A stretch of 64,000 nucleotides of DNA from an uncultured Oscillospiraceae bacterium (lineage in GTDB: Bacteria > Bacillota > Clostridia > Oscillospirales > Oscillospiraceae). The position numbers were made by a program, and so were the translations under genes. The notes under the pieces are model-generated. The model saw nothing but the letters and a program-made list of their open reading frames with translations. It made no database searches and had not been told where the DNA came from. Positions 1 to 7,445 of the stretch are shown piece by piece. Position 1 is the stretch's first letter; the number at the start of each line of letters is the position of its first letter. The stretch covers positions 1 through 64,000 of the forward strand of contig CAAGBT010000031.1 in the NCBI GenBank assembly GCA_900768135.1. Direction: 5' to 3'.

Positions 1-147
1 CAGCGCGTGCAGTCATTCAAGCTACAAACTGCCAATGTCGGGGGTCGAGGGGTCCTCCCCTCGCGTTCTCTTGGGGGTCAAAGGGGGCCATTCTCTCACG
101 TGAGAGAATGGCCCCCTTTGTCGCATCCCCTGCACGGTGCAGGGAAC
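1..147 (+). repeat. Structured intergenic repeat, copy A (left end may be cut)
   Basis: Non-coding element with three consecutive inverted repeats: CGAGGGG/CCCCTCG (46-63, 4-nt loop), a perfect 40-nt palindrome (80-119, centre CACGTG, ends AAAGGGGG and CCCCCTTT), and CCCTGCAC/GTGCAGGG (128-144). The same order recurs at 6668-6822, and partly at 6250-6413 (inverted) and 18395-18490. Stem sequences differ between copies while pairing is kept. It lies just past the 3' end of glnS, so it may also act as its terminator. Function unknown. Confidence 0.75.
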
Positions 148-157
148 ATTTTAATGC

Positions 158-1891
158 TTACTTTTTAAAGCTATCTTTCAGCGTCACCGACCGGTTGAAC
201 ACCAGATGATCTTTAGAGCAATCCTTGTTATCAAGGCAGAAATAGCCCAGACGCATAAACTGGAAGCTCGGCGCGGTCTTGCCCTTCTTCTCGGTCTTGT
301 CGTACGCTGCGGCGATGTCGCGCATGCGCGGCTCGACCTTGCAGCCGGTCAGCACCTCGAGCGAATCAGGGTTCATGCAGGCAAGGAAGTCCTTGTCCGC
401 GCCGTCGGGCGCAGGGTCGCTGAACAGCTCGCTGTAAACGCGCACCTCGGCGTCCAGTGCCGCTGCGGCATCGACCCAGTGGATCGTTGCGCCCTTGACC
501 TTACGGCCGTCGGCGGGATCGCCGCCCGGCGAGTTCGGGTCATACTCGGCATAGACCTCGGCGACGTTGCCGTTCTTGTCCTTCTTGCAGCCCGTGCAGG
601 TGATGAGGTATGCACCCTTGAGACGGCACTCGGGGCCGTTTGGCGTCAGGCGCTTGTACTTGGGTACGGGGACCTCCATAAAGTCGTCCGCCTCGATCCA
701 GCACTCGCGGGAGAACGTGATCTCATGCGTACCGGATGCAGGATCGGTCGGATTATTTTCGACCGTGAACGTCTCGCTCCTGCCCTCGGGATAGTTCGTG
801 ATGACAAGCTTGACCGGATGCAGCACGCCCATCGTGCGCTCAGCCTTCTCGTTGAGGTCCTCGCGCAGGCAGTGTTCAAGGAAGCTGTATTCGACCACGC
901 TCGCACTTTTGGCAACGCCGATGCGGTCGCAGAAGTTGCGGATGGACGCAGGCGTAAAGCCGCGGCGGCGCAGGCCGCACAGCGTCGGCATACGCGGGTC
1001 GTCCCAGCCGGAAACGATGCCCTCTTCTACAAGCTTGCGGAGCTTGCGCTTCGACATGACCGTGTGGTCGATGCCAAGGCGGGCAAACTCGATCTGGCGC
1101 GGCTTGCACGGCACGGAGACGTTGTTCACGACCCAGTCGTAGAGCGGGCGGTGCGCCTCAAACTCCAGCGAACACAGCGAGTGCGTAATGCCCTCAAGCG
1201 CGTCCTGAATGGGGTGGGCAAAGTCGTACATCGGGTAGATGCACCACTTGTCGCCCTGGCGGTGGTGGTGCATATAGCGGATGCGGTAGATGACCGGGTC
1301 GCGCATGTTAAAGTTGCCGGAGGCCAGGTCGATCTTCGCGCGCAGCGTGCGGCTGCCCTCGGGAAACTCGCCGTTTTTCATGCGCTCGAAGAGGTCGAGG
1401 TTCTCCTCCACATCGCGGTCGCGGTATGGGGAGATGGCGGGCTTGCCAATGTCGCCGCGGTACTCCTTCGCCTGCTCGGGCGTCAGGTCGCAGACGTAGG
1501 CGAGGCCTTTTTTGATGAGTTCAACGGCATACTCGTAGTCTTTTTCAAAATAGTCGCTGCCGTAGAAGAAGCGGTCGCCCCAGTCGAAGCCGAGCCAGTG
1601 GATGTCCTCCTTGATGGCGTCCACAAACTCAACGTCCTCCTTTGTGGGGTTCGTATCGTCCATGCGCAGGTTGCAAAGGCCGCCAAAGCGCTCGGCCGTG
1701 CCGAAGTCGATGGTCAGCGCCTTGCAGTGGCCGATGTGCAGATAGCCGTTCGGTTCGGGCGGGAAACGGGTGTGGACCTGCTGGCCCTGGAAGCGCCCAC
1801 CCTCCGCGATGTCTTCTTCAATGAAGGCGTCGATAAAATTTTTGCTTCCGCTTTCTGCTTCAGCGGCGGCAGTTCTGACTTCCTCAGCCAT
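158..1891 (-). CDS. glnS: Glutamine--tRNA ligase
   Basis: Class I aminoacyl-tRNA synthetase charging tRNA-Gln. The protein is 577 aa. It carries the HIGH motif (PPEPNGYLHIGH, residues ~44-55) and a KMSKS-type loop VMSKRK near residue 278, followed by the beta-barrel anticodon-binding region of the GlnRS family. An in-frame extension reaches upstream to 2059, but AAAGGA abuts the ATG at 1900 and is well spaced (about 9 nt) from the ATG at 1891, so 1891 is chosen. It is transcribed alone from a good sigma-A-type promoter at 1952-1980. A GlnRS means direct Gln-tRNA charging, although many Firmicutes use GatCAB instead. Repeat copy A follows the gene. Confidence 0.96.
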   Translation of the reverse strand: MAEEVRTAAAEAESGSKNFIDAFIEEDIAEGGRFQGQQVHTRFPPEPNGYLHIGHCKALTIDFGTAERFGGLCNLRMDDTNPTKEDVEFVDAIKEDIHWLGFDWGDRFFYGSDYFEKDYEYAVELIKKGLAYVCDLTPEQAKEYRGDIGKPAISPYRDRDVEENLDLFERMKNGEFPEGSRTLRAKIDLASGNFNMRDPVIYRIRYMHHHRQGDKWCIYPMYDFAHPIQDALEGITHSLCSLEFEAHRPLYDWVVNNVSVPCKPRQIEFARLGIDHTVMSKRKLRKLVEEGIVSGWDDPRMPTLCGLRRRGFTPASIRNFCDRIGVAKSASVVEYSFLEHCLREDLNEKAERTMGVLHPVKLVITNYPEGRSETFTVENNPTDPASGTHEITFSRECWIEADDFMEVPVPKYKRLTPNGPECRLKGAYLITCTGCKKDKNGNVAEVYAEYDPNSPGGDPADGRKVKGATIHWVDAAAALDAEVRVYSELFSDPAPDGADKDFLACMNPDSLEVLTGCKVEPRMRDIAAAYDKTEKKGKTAPSFQFMRLGYFCLDNKDCSKDHLVFNRSVTLKDSFKK

Positions 1892-1951
1892 TTGATTCAT
1901 TCCTTTCTTCGCGCCCGCCGTGCAGCGGGCAAAATGATGTTGGGATGTTGA

Positions 1952-1980
1952 ATTATACCGCGCTTTGCTGTGCATTGCAA
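1952..1980 (-). promoter_or_regulatory. glnS promoter
   Basis: On the minus strand TTGCAA and TATAAT are separated by 17 nt, about 60 nt upstream of the chosen glnS start. The leader between them and the gene contains a GC-rich hairpin (GCCCGC...GCGGGC). Confidence 0.7.
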
Positions 1981-2027
1981 GGGGAAATCTGCATTTCCGT
2001 TCCTGCCCGGCGCGCGGCGGCGCGCCC

Positions 2028-2624
2028 TCACAGCTCCGCCGCATAGCCGGCGAGCGCATCCCTGTCCGAAAGAAGATTCAGCACCTCCAACAGCGCATTG
2101 GCGCTCAAATGCTCCGGCAGCGCCAGTCTCCGGCACAGCTCGGCGCGCTTCTGCGCGCTGCCTGCTCCGATAAGTCCCAGCTCCATCATGTCGGCCTTTG
2201 TAATATTCTTTTCCTTTACAGTTCCCTGTTCGTCTATGGTCGCGCCCGCGCGGCGCAGGGCCTCCAGCAGCACCTCCGGACTCATACCCTCCACGCCGAG
2301 CTTGCCCTCTTTGCCGCCCTTGCGCTTGCGCTTTTCCTTGCCGTAAATATCCGGCGCATAGGCTTGCAGCACGCGGCCATCGGGAATATTCCCCTTGATG
2401 CGGTTACGGATAACGAACCCCGCGCCGTCAGGGTCGGTGAAAAGAATGATGCCGCGTTCCCGGGCGAGCCGCCGCAGAAGCGCCTGCTTCTCGCGGTCAT
2501 TGAACGCCGCAAAGCCGCCCAGCTCCACAACTACTGCGTCTACGACCTGCAAAAGTGCGTTTTTGTCATAGCGCCCCTCAACCACGATCACTTCTCTGAT
2601 ATTTGGCTTAGCCATTCCTTTCAC
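2028..2624 (-). CDS. rnmV: Ribonuclease M5 (5S rRNA maturation)
   Basis: TOPRIM-domain endonuclease that in Firmicutes trims both ends of precursor 5S rRNA. The 198-aa protein starts with the TOPRIM signature (IREVIVVEGRYDKNAL, catalytic Glu in VVEG), followed by LFTDPDGAG, the DxD-type metal site, and the C-terminal region typical of RNase M5. Length fits the family (~180-190 aa). The start GTG at 2624 overlaps the holA stop (GTGA), implying translational coupling; an ATG at 2615 is the alternative start. It is the last gene of the xre-comEC-holA-rnmV run. Confidence 0.9.
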   Translation of the reverse strand: MKGMAKPNIREVIVVEGRYDKNALLQVVDAVVVELGGFAAFNDREKQALLRRLARERGIILFTDPDGAGFVIRNRIKGNIPDGRVLQAYAPDIYGKEKRKRKGGKEGKLGVEGMSPEVLLEALRRAGATIDEQGTVKEKNITKADMMELGLIGAGSAQKRAELCRRLALPEHLSANALLEVLNLLSDRDALAGYAAEL

Positions 2625-3664
2625 TTCCCCTGTGCAAGGCGCATCAGCAGCAGCTTCAGCTCGCCCTCACTGTCAATCCCCTTTTCGCTCTTCATACGCT
2701 TGTCCAGCTTCTGGCACAGCAGCAGGCTCTCGCTGCACCACTCGCCCGTTGTCTTGCGCGCCGCATCGAGCAGCAGCCGCGCCGGATAGTCCGAGCGCAT
2801 ATTCCACAGCTCCATGAGCCAGAGCTTATCCTTCCCGTTGTCAAGCGCGATGCGCGCCGTGTAGATGCGCCGCAGTTCACGGGCAATAACGGAGAGTATG
2901 ACGATCGGCTCCTCCTGCTTTTTCAGCAGCTGCCCCAGCAGCTCTGAAGCGCGCGCGTAGTCGCCGCGCGTGATGGCGTTCGTCATATCGAACGCCACCG
3001 CGTCCAGCACGGGATCTGCGACCGCGTTGATATCCGCAGCCGTTATGCTCCTGCCGCCGGCGTAGGCGCCGATCTTTTCGATCTCCGGCACAAGTCCGGT
3101 CATCAGCGCGCCGCAGGTAAAGATCAGGTGTTCTGCCGTCTGCGCGTCGATGTCCTTTCCCAGCGCGCGGAAGCGGCGGGCGATCCAGTTGATCAGATCG
3201 CTCCGCTCCTGCGCCTCAAATTTTACGGGCAGCGCCGCTTTGTCCAGCGCCTCGTAAAGCTTTTTGTAGGTTTTGTTCGGCTTGTATTCGATCAGATCGT
3301 AGACGAACACCAGGCAGCAATACGGCGGAAAATTGCCCAGCAGCGCAATGAGCGCCGTGCGCTGCTCCTCCGCAAGTCGGTACAGATCGCAGTCCGTTAC
3401 GACCACAAGCGTTCGCTCCGCCATCATCGGCATCGCCTCCACCGCTTCGGCAAGCTCCTGCATCGTAAGCGTCCTGCCGTTCAGGCGATGGTAGTTGAAT
3501 TCCTCAAATCCGGCCGGTACGAGCTTTTTGCGCACTTCGCCAAGGTAGTGTTCGCGCAGATAGCTTTCCTCTCCATAAAAAATGTAAACCTGCCCGATCT
3601 CGCCGGAACTCAGGTCACTCTTCAGTTTCTGGTAGCCTCTGTTGGGCGTTTTCCTCTCCGCCAT
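2621..3664 (-). CDS. holA: DNA polymerase III delta subunit
   Basis: Clamp-loader subunit that opens the beta sliding clamp. The 347-aa protein has the delta N-terminal fold with a degenerate P-loop region (YIFYGEESYLREHY, about residues 28-41), the stretch VVVTDCDLYRL, and the helical C-terminal collar domain (REL RRIYTARIAL region) usual for HolA/YqeN. ATG at 3664 lies 7 nt after GGGGAGG, so it is preferred to the upstream TTG at 3670. It sits 2 nt after comEC, a linkage common in Firmicutes (comEC-yqeN). Confidence 0.93.
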   Translation of the reverse strand: MAERKTPNRGYQKLKSDLSSGEIGQVYIFYGEESYLREHYLGEVRKKLVPAGFEEFNYHRLNGRTLTMQELAEAVEAMPMMAERTLVVVTDCDLYRLAEEQRTALIALLGNFPPYCCLVFVYDLIEYKPNKTYKKLYEALDKAALPVKFEAQERSDLINWIARRFRALGKDIDAQTAEHLIFTCGALMTGLVPEIEKIGAYAGGRSITAADINAVADPVLDAVAFDMTNAITRGDYARASELLGQLLKKQEEPIVILSVIARELRRIYTARIALDNGKDKLWLMELWNMRSDYPARLLLDAARKTTGEWCSESLLLCQKLDKRMKSEKGIDSEGELKLLLMRLAQGK

Positions 3665-3666
3665 GC

Positions 3667-5931
3667 TCAATCCTCCCCGCCCGCTGTGATCAGAATGTTT
3701 CCCTGCATATCCGTGCGGTAAACGCGGATGTTCTCGTCCGTCAGGCGCATGAGCGCTTCGTCCGTTGGATGACCGTAGCTGTTGTCGCCCACGCTTACAA
3801 CGCCGATCTCCGGCGTTACCGCCTTCAGCAGCGCTGTCCCCGTGGAATACTTGGAGCCGTGGTGTCCCACGACCAGCACCTCGATATCCGGGAGCGTGTA
3901 GGCAGAAACGAGCTTCGTCTCTGTCCTTGCGTCCATGTCCCCTGTGATGAGCGTATCAAAATTGCCGAGCGAACACAGAACGCTCAGCCCCAGTTCGTTG
4001 GCGCTGCTTTCACCCACCGGCGGGTAGATCGTCAGCTCCGCCTCGCCGTGCGGCACGCTCGTCACATCTGTGATATAATGCACCTCCACGCCGTAGCGCG
4101 CGGCCAGCTCCTCCACGCTGCTGCGGTCGCCCTCGCCCGCATCGATATCGGCAAGGTAGATCGTCTCCGCGTCCATGCGTGCCAGAAGAGACGCAAGACC
4201 GTTGGCATGGTCGTCATGATAGTGCGTCAGCACCACCGCATCCAGCGTACCGCAGCCCGCCGAGCGCAGGTAATCCGCCGCGATGCTGCCCGCATCGATA
4301 TAGGAATTTCCGCTGCCGCAGTCTACCACCGCCGCGTGTCCTTTTGAAATGAGAAGCACGCTTTCTCCCTGCCCCACATCGAGCGCGACCACATTCAGCC
4401 CATTCTGTTCAAATTGCAGCGCGCTCACTTTTGCCGCCGCCAGAAGCGAAGCAAATGTCAGCCCCAGCGCAAGCTGAAAGCGGTATTTTCCATGTCTCGC
4501 AAGCGCGCAGGCGGCAAAAACGGCATACACATAAACGAGCCATGCCGTGGAGAACACGGTATTGAAATAGACCGCATGAAACGGCAGCTCCTCCAGCAGT
4601 GCAGCCGTCAGCAGCACGCACCGGATGCCAAGCGACGGCAGAAACGCACATACCGGCCCTAGCGCCGGCACAGCCGCCGCGATCAGCACTGCGGCCAGCC
4701 CCAGCGCAAAAACAATGCTCACAAGCCACAGGCACAGCAGGTTGCTCAGCAGCGACACGATGGAAAGCGAGCCGAAATAGTGGCATGCCAGCGGCGTGGA
4801 GAATACCATTGCCCCAAGCGTAGTGGAAAACGACAGCATCGCCGCGCGCACGAGCCTTCCCTTTCCGCGAACAGGTCTCGTGAGCTTCGGCGTCAGCCAG
4901 ATAATGCCCGCCACGGCGGAAAACGACAGCTGCAAGCTGATGCTTGCAATGGCGAAGGGGTTTTTCAGCAGGATGAGCAGCAGCGCGAACGAGATCGATG
5001 TCGGCGGATCGTTCTGCCGTCCCGCCAGCGGCGCAAGCATCCCCATTGTGATCATGATGCACGCCCGCAGGATGCTCGGTGTCACGCCGGTCACGAACGC
5101 ATAGAGGAAGACGAACGGGATCGTCACCGCGCAGCACAGCCTGCGCCTTCCGCCCAGCAGCGCGCTGATCAGCGCGGCAAGAAAGCAGCAATGCAGACCG
5201 GAGACCGCCATGATGTGCGAAAGCCCCACCTCGGCAAGGTTGCTTGCGTCTTCCTCGTCAAGATGCTTTTTGTCGCCAAGCAGCAGCGCGCGCAAAAACG
5301 CCCCCTCGCGTTCTCCGTAGCTATTCTCAATGGTCTCGCCAAGCTTCTTTGCAATGCGCTGCGGAAGATATTTGAGCGCGCCCGCGTTCGCGTCATCGTA
5401 AACCGGATCGCCGCGCTGATAGAGCAGCAGGTACACGCCCTTTGCCGTAAAGTTGCGCAGATGCAGTCCTTTTCCCGTGGGATCTGTCGCGCTGTTGAAC
5501 AGCACCGCCGCCCGGACGCGCGCACCCGGCTCAAGCGCGAGCAGCGTATCGTCTCCATAGTAAATGGCTTTTCCCGGCAGCCCGCGCCCCAGAATGCGCA
5601 CCGTGACCTTTGCGCCGCGATTTGTCGCCTCGGCATAGCCGAGCAGCTCCGCCTCTGCGATATCCTCCGTGCCGATGAGCGCATCGTTCGGCGCTTTGAC
5701 AAGGCGCGCGTAAAGCGCGTTGTATCCGAACGCAAGCGACAGCCCCAGCGCGCAGAGAAAAATGGCCTTTGCCCGCCTGCCGCGCCTTTCCGCGCAGCCG
5801 CAGAGGAGCATGACAAACGCCGAAAGGCCAAGCGCAGCGGCAAGCGCCAGCAGCCACGCCTCCGGCAGCAGATACTGTGCAAGGAATATTCCGGATGCAA
5901 ACGCTGCGCAGAAGACCGCCAGCACTCTCAT
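3667..5931 (-). CDS. comEC: ComEC/Rec2 DNA-uptake channel with MBL-fold domain
   Basis: Predicted membrane channel for uptake of single-stranded DNA during transformation. The 754-aa protein has N-terminal TM segments, a DUF4131-like soluble part, the ComEC core (NLAEVGLSHIMAVSGLHC, several TM helices, about residues 220-480), and a C-terminal metallo-beta-lactamase-like domain with LTHYHDDHANG (HxHxDH) and LITGDMD. Domain order and length match full-length ComEC. The ATG at 5931 overlaps the TGA of the upstream XRE gene (ATGA), so the in-frame extension to 6012 is not used. Co-transcribed with holA and rnmV. Whether the organism is transformable cannot be judged from this window. Confidence 0.93.
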   Translation of the reverse strand: MRVLAVFCAAFASGIFLAQYLLPEAWLLALAAALGLSAFVMLLCGCAERRGRRAKAIFLCALGLSLAFGYNALYARLVKAPNDALIGTEDIAEAELLGYAEATNRGAKVTVRILGRGLPGKAIYYGDDTLLALEPGARVRAAVLFNSATDPTGKGLHLRNFTAKGVYLLLYQRGDPVYDDANAGALKYLPQRIAKKLGETIENSYGEREGAFLRALLLGDKKHLDEEDASNLAEVGLSHIMAVSGLHCCFLAALISALLGGRRRLCCAVTIPFVFLYAFVTGVTPSILRACIMITMGMLAPLAGRQNDPPTSISFALLLILLKNPFAIASISLQLSFSAVAGIIWLTPKLTRPVRGKGRLVRAAMLSFSTTLGAMVFSTPLACHYFGSLSIVSLLSNLLCLWLVSIVFALGLAAVLIAAAVPALGPVCAFLPSLGIRCVLLTAALLEELPFHAVYFNTVFSTAWLVYVYAVFAACALARHGKYRFQLALGLTFASLLAAAKVSALQFEQNGLNVVALDVGQGESVLLISKGHAAVVDCGSGNSYIDAGSIAADYLRSAGCGTLDAVVLTHYHDDHANGLASLLARMDAETIYLADIDAGEGDRSSVEELAARYGVEVHYITDVTSVPHGEAELTIYPPVGESSANELGLSVLCSLGNFDTLITGDMDARTETKLVSAYTLPDIEVLVVGHHGSKYSTGTALLKAVTPEIGVVSVGDNSYGHPTDEALMRLTDENIRVYRTDMQGNILITAGGED

Positions 5932-6140
5932 CGGCGCGCGGGGTCGTCCGTCAGCCCGAGCAGATAGTCGGTGCTGACGCGGTAGTAGCCGGCAAGCTTG
6001 ATGACCGCCCACACGGGGATCTCACGCTCGCCGCTCTCGTAGCGGCGGTACACGCTGCGGTGCATATTGAGCATATCCGCGATCTGCTGCTGTGTCTTGT
6101 CGTTGTCCTCGCGCAGGTCACGCAGTCGTTTGGTATCCAT
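5928..6140 (-). CDS. Small XRE-family HTH regulator leading the comEC operon
   Basis: A 70-aa single-domain helix-turn-helix protein: RLRDLREDNDKTQQQIADML forms helices 1-2 and HRSVYRRYESGEREIPVW helix 3 and beyond, typical of Cro/C1-type DNA-binding domains. There is no second domain. Its stop overlaps the comEC start by 4 nt, so both are probably made from one transcript. A promoter (6215-6243) and an imperfect dyad (6160-6177) lie directly upstream, suggesting autoregulation of the comEC operon; this is inference. ATG 6140 is chosen over the TTG at 6146. Confidence 0.88.
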   Translation of the reverse strand: MDTKRLRDLREDNDKTQQQIADMLNMHRSVYRRYESGEREIPVWAVIKLAGYYRVSTDYLLGLTDDPARR

Positions 6141-6159
6141 AAACAATCACCCGCTACAA

Positions 6160-6177
6160 TGCTACCAAACGGCAACA
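6160..6177 (-). promoter_or_regulatory. Possible operator dyad of the XRE regulator
   Basis: Minus strand TGTTGCC-GTTT-GGTAGCA, an imperfect inverted repeat (5 of 7 positions pair), between the promoter and the start of the XRE gene. Position and size suit a small XRE dimer; binding is not shown. Confidence 0.3.
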
Positions 6178-6214
6178 TTATTTCCGGTAATTGTGTCCAA
6201 ACGGAGCCTTTTAT

Positions 6215-6243
6215 AATATAGCAGCAACGCTCGCTCTTGCCAA
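6215..6243 (-). promoter_or_regulatory. Promoter of the xre-comEC-holA-rnmV operon
   Basis: TTGGCA and TATATT on the minus strand with a 17-nt spacer, about 75 nt upstream of the XRE start. The upstream edge abuts repeat copy C. Confidence 0.55.
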
Positions 6244-6249
6244 GGGGCA

Positions 6250-6413
6250 AATGCTTATTCCCTGCACCGTGCAGGGGATGCGGATAAGGGGGATATTCTC
6301 TTTCCTCGGAAAGAGAATATCCCCCTCTGACCCCCAAGAGAAAGGGCCCACATTGCAAGCGAGCATCTCGAAGAACTTCAATGCTTGCCGATTGCACTGC
6401 CCACAGCGCGGCG
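6250..6413 (-). repeat. Structured intergenic repeat, copy C (inverted)
   Basis: Read on the minus strand this contains TTGCAATGT, a CTTTCTCTTGGGGGTCAGA block, a long hairpin (18-bp arms, + positions 6288-6325, GGGGGATATTCTC arm) and the short hairpin CCCTGCAC/GTGCAGGG (6260-6276). These correspond to the second and third hairpins of copy A. The first hairpin (CGAGGGG/CCCCTCG) is replaced by GGGCCC. Confidence 0.7.
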
Positions 6414-6667
6414 CTGCCGCGTTTGAAGCTGCGATACGATTTGCCTCTGCTTCTACTACCCGCTGCCGCTCTGCCTATCTTGTAGGAGTACAGACTAATT
6501 TCCGTCTCCCCGAGCATCTATCAATGCGGTGAGCGCAGCAATACCGCATTCGGTAGGCAGTCTGTCGCCAGACAAACGTCACTCGCGCCTCACGACAGTA
6601 AGGCGCGGTTGCAATCGGTGCCGAATCGCAGGGATTCATGGCGCAGCCATGTACACCGCACCCCACA
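6414..6667. other. Non-coding spacer between two opposed repeat copies
   Basis: About 250 bases with no credible gene. They contain small local dyads (for example AATGCGG...CCGCATT at 6523-6550 and ATGGCGCAGCCAT at 6639-6651). The region is flanked by repeat copy C (inverted) on the left and copy B on the right; it may be a remnant of the same repeat family or of an element carried between them. Confidence 0.4.
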
Positions 6668-6822
6668 CTGCGCAGCGCGTGCAGCCCTTCAAGCTCCAAA
6701 CTCGCAATGTCGGGGGTCGAGGGGGACTCCCCTCGTCCTTTCTCTCGGGGGTTTAAGGGGGATACTCTCTTTCGAGAAAGAGAGTATCCCCCTTTAGCGC
6801 ACTCCCGCACGGTGCGGGAACA
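6668..6822 (+). repeat. Structured intergenic repeat, copy B
   Basis: Same architecture as copy A: CAGCGCGTGCAG start block, CAATGTCGGGGGTCGAGG, hairpin 1 CGAGGGG/CCCCTCG (6718-6735), hairpin 2 with 19-bp arms (6755-6794), and hairpin 3 CCCGCAC/GTGCGGG (6804-6818) followed by GAAC. Hairpins 2 and 3 have different bases from copy A but remain fully paired. It lies downstream of the HIT gene. Confidence 0.75.
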
Positions 6823-6871
6823 ACGTGCAGCGCTGCGCGCTGCCATTTTTGTTTCCCCTACGGGAAAGCCC

Positions 6872-7231
6872 TCAGCCCGGCGGCCAGGTCATGTCACGGC
6901 CAGCGAGAACATGAAAATGCAGATGCGGTACGCTCTGCCCCGCCTGCTCGCCGATGTTGGACACGACGCGGTAGCTCTCGATGCCCTTTTCTCTGGTGAG
7001 CCTGGCAATGACCTCGAAAATATGCGCAACAACGGCGCTGTTATGCGGCGTCACTTCGGAAACCGATGCCATATGCACCTTTGGGATCACGAGAAAGTGT
7101 ACCGGCGCCTGCGGCGCAATATCGTTAAAGGCATAGCAGAGGCTGTCCTCATAGACCTTGCTCGAGGGGATCTCGCCCTTGATGATCTTGCAAAAGAGGC
7201 AGGAATCGTCGTACTTCAAAACGTCAGACAT
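6872..7231 (-). CDS. HIT-family nucleotide-binding protein (HinT-like)
   Basis: Small histidine-triad hydrolase of the Hint branch, which acts on nucleoside phosphoramidates and acyl-adenylates. The 119-aa protein has an N-terminal zinc-ribbon-like CLFCKIIKGEIPS, the IAPQAPVHFLVIPK stretch, and the triad HLHFHVL near the C-terminus. Hint enzymes hydrolyse aminoacyl-AMP made by synthetases, which fits its position 34 nt after the alaS/DUF4250 pair. RBS AAAGGAG precedes ATG 7231. Confidence 0.93.
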   Translation of the reverse strand: MSDVLKYDDSCLFCKIIKGEIPSSKVYEDSLCYAFNDIAPQAPVHFLVIPKVHMASVSEVTPHNSAVVAHIFEVIARLTREKGIESYRVVSNIGEQAGQSVPHLHFHVLAGRDMTWPPG

Positions 7232-7265
7232 GGGTTATCGCTCCTTTCTGTAAAGTAATTTCATC

Positions 7266-7445
7266 TTACACAAATTGATTTTTCACAGCATCGTAGGTGT
7301 AGCCGATGCCGGCAAGCGATGCTTCAATGCTCTCGCGCGCAACGTCGAGATCGTCGCACAGCGCATCGAGAGAATCGTAAAAATCGCGCAGCTTCATATT
7401 CACGGCGCTCAGCAGCATCGCCGGATCTTTCGGCAGCGCCGCCAT
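7266..7445 (-). CDS. DUF4250 small protein
   Basis: A 59-aa protein recognised from the conserved DUF4250 pattern: LPKDPAMLLSAVNMKLRDFY, then SLDALCDDLDV, ending in GIGYTYDA-KNQFV. The family is widespread in Firmicutes and of unknown function. Its ATG overlaps the alaS stop codon (TGATG), so it is probably translated by reinitiation after alaS. Confidence 0.88.
   Translation of the reverse strand: MAALPKDPAMLLSAVNMKLRDFYDSLDALCDDLDVARESIEASLAGIGYTYDAVKNQFV

Noticed and set aside
206..1951. Long plus-strand frame opposite glnS
   Set aside because: Mirror frame caused by GC-rich codon use; no known motif, and the minus strand has clear GlnRS motifs.
6529..7258. Plus-strand frames over repeat copy B and the HIT gene
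   Set aside because: They consist of palindromic repeat sequence and the antisense of hinT; no RBS and no conserved features.
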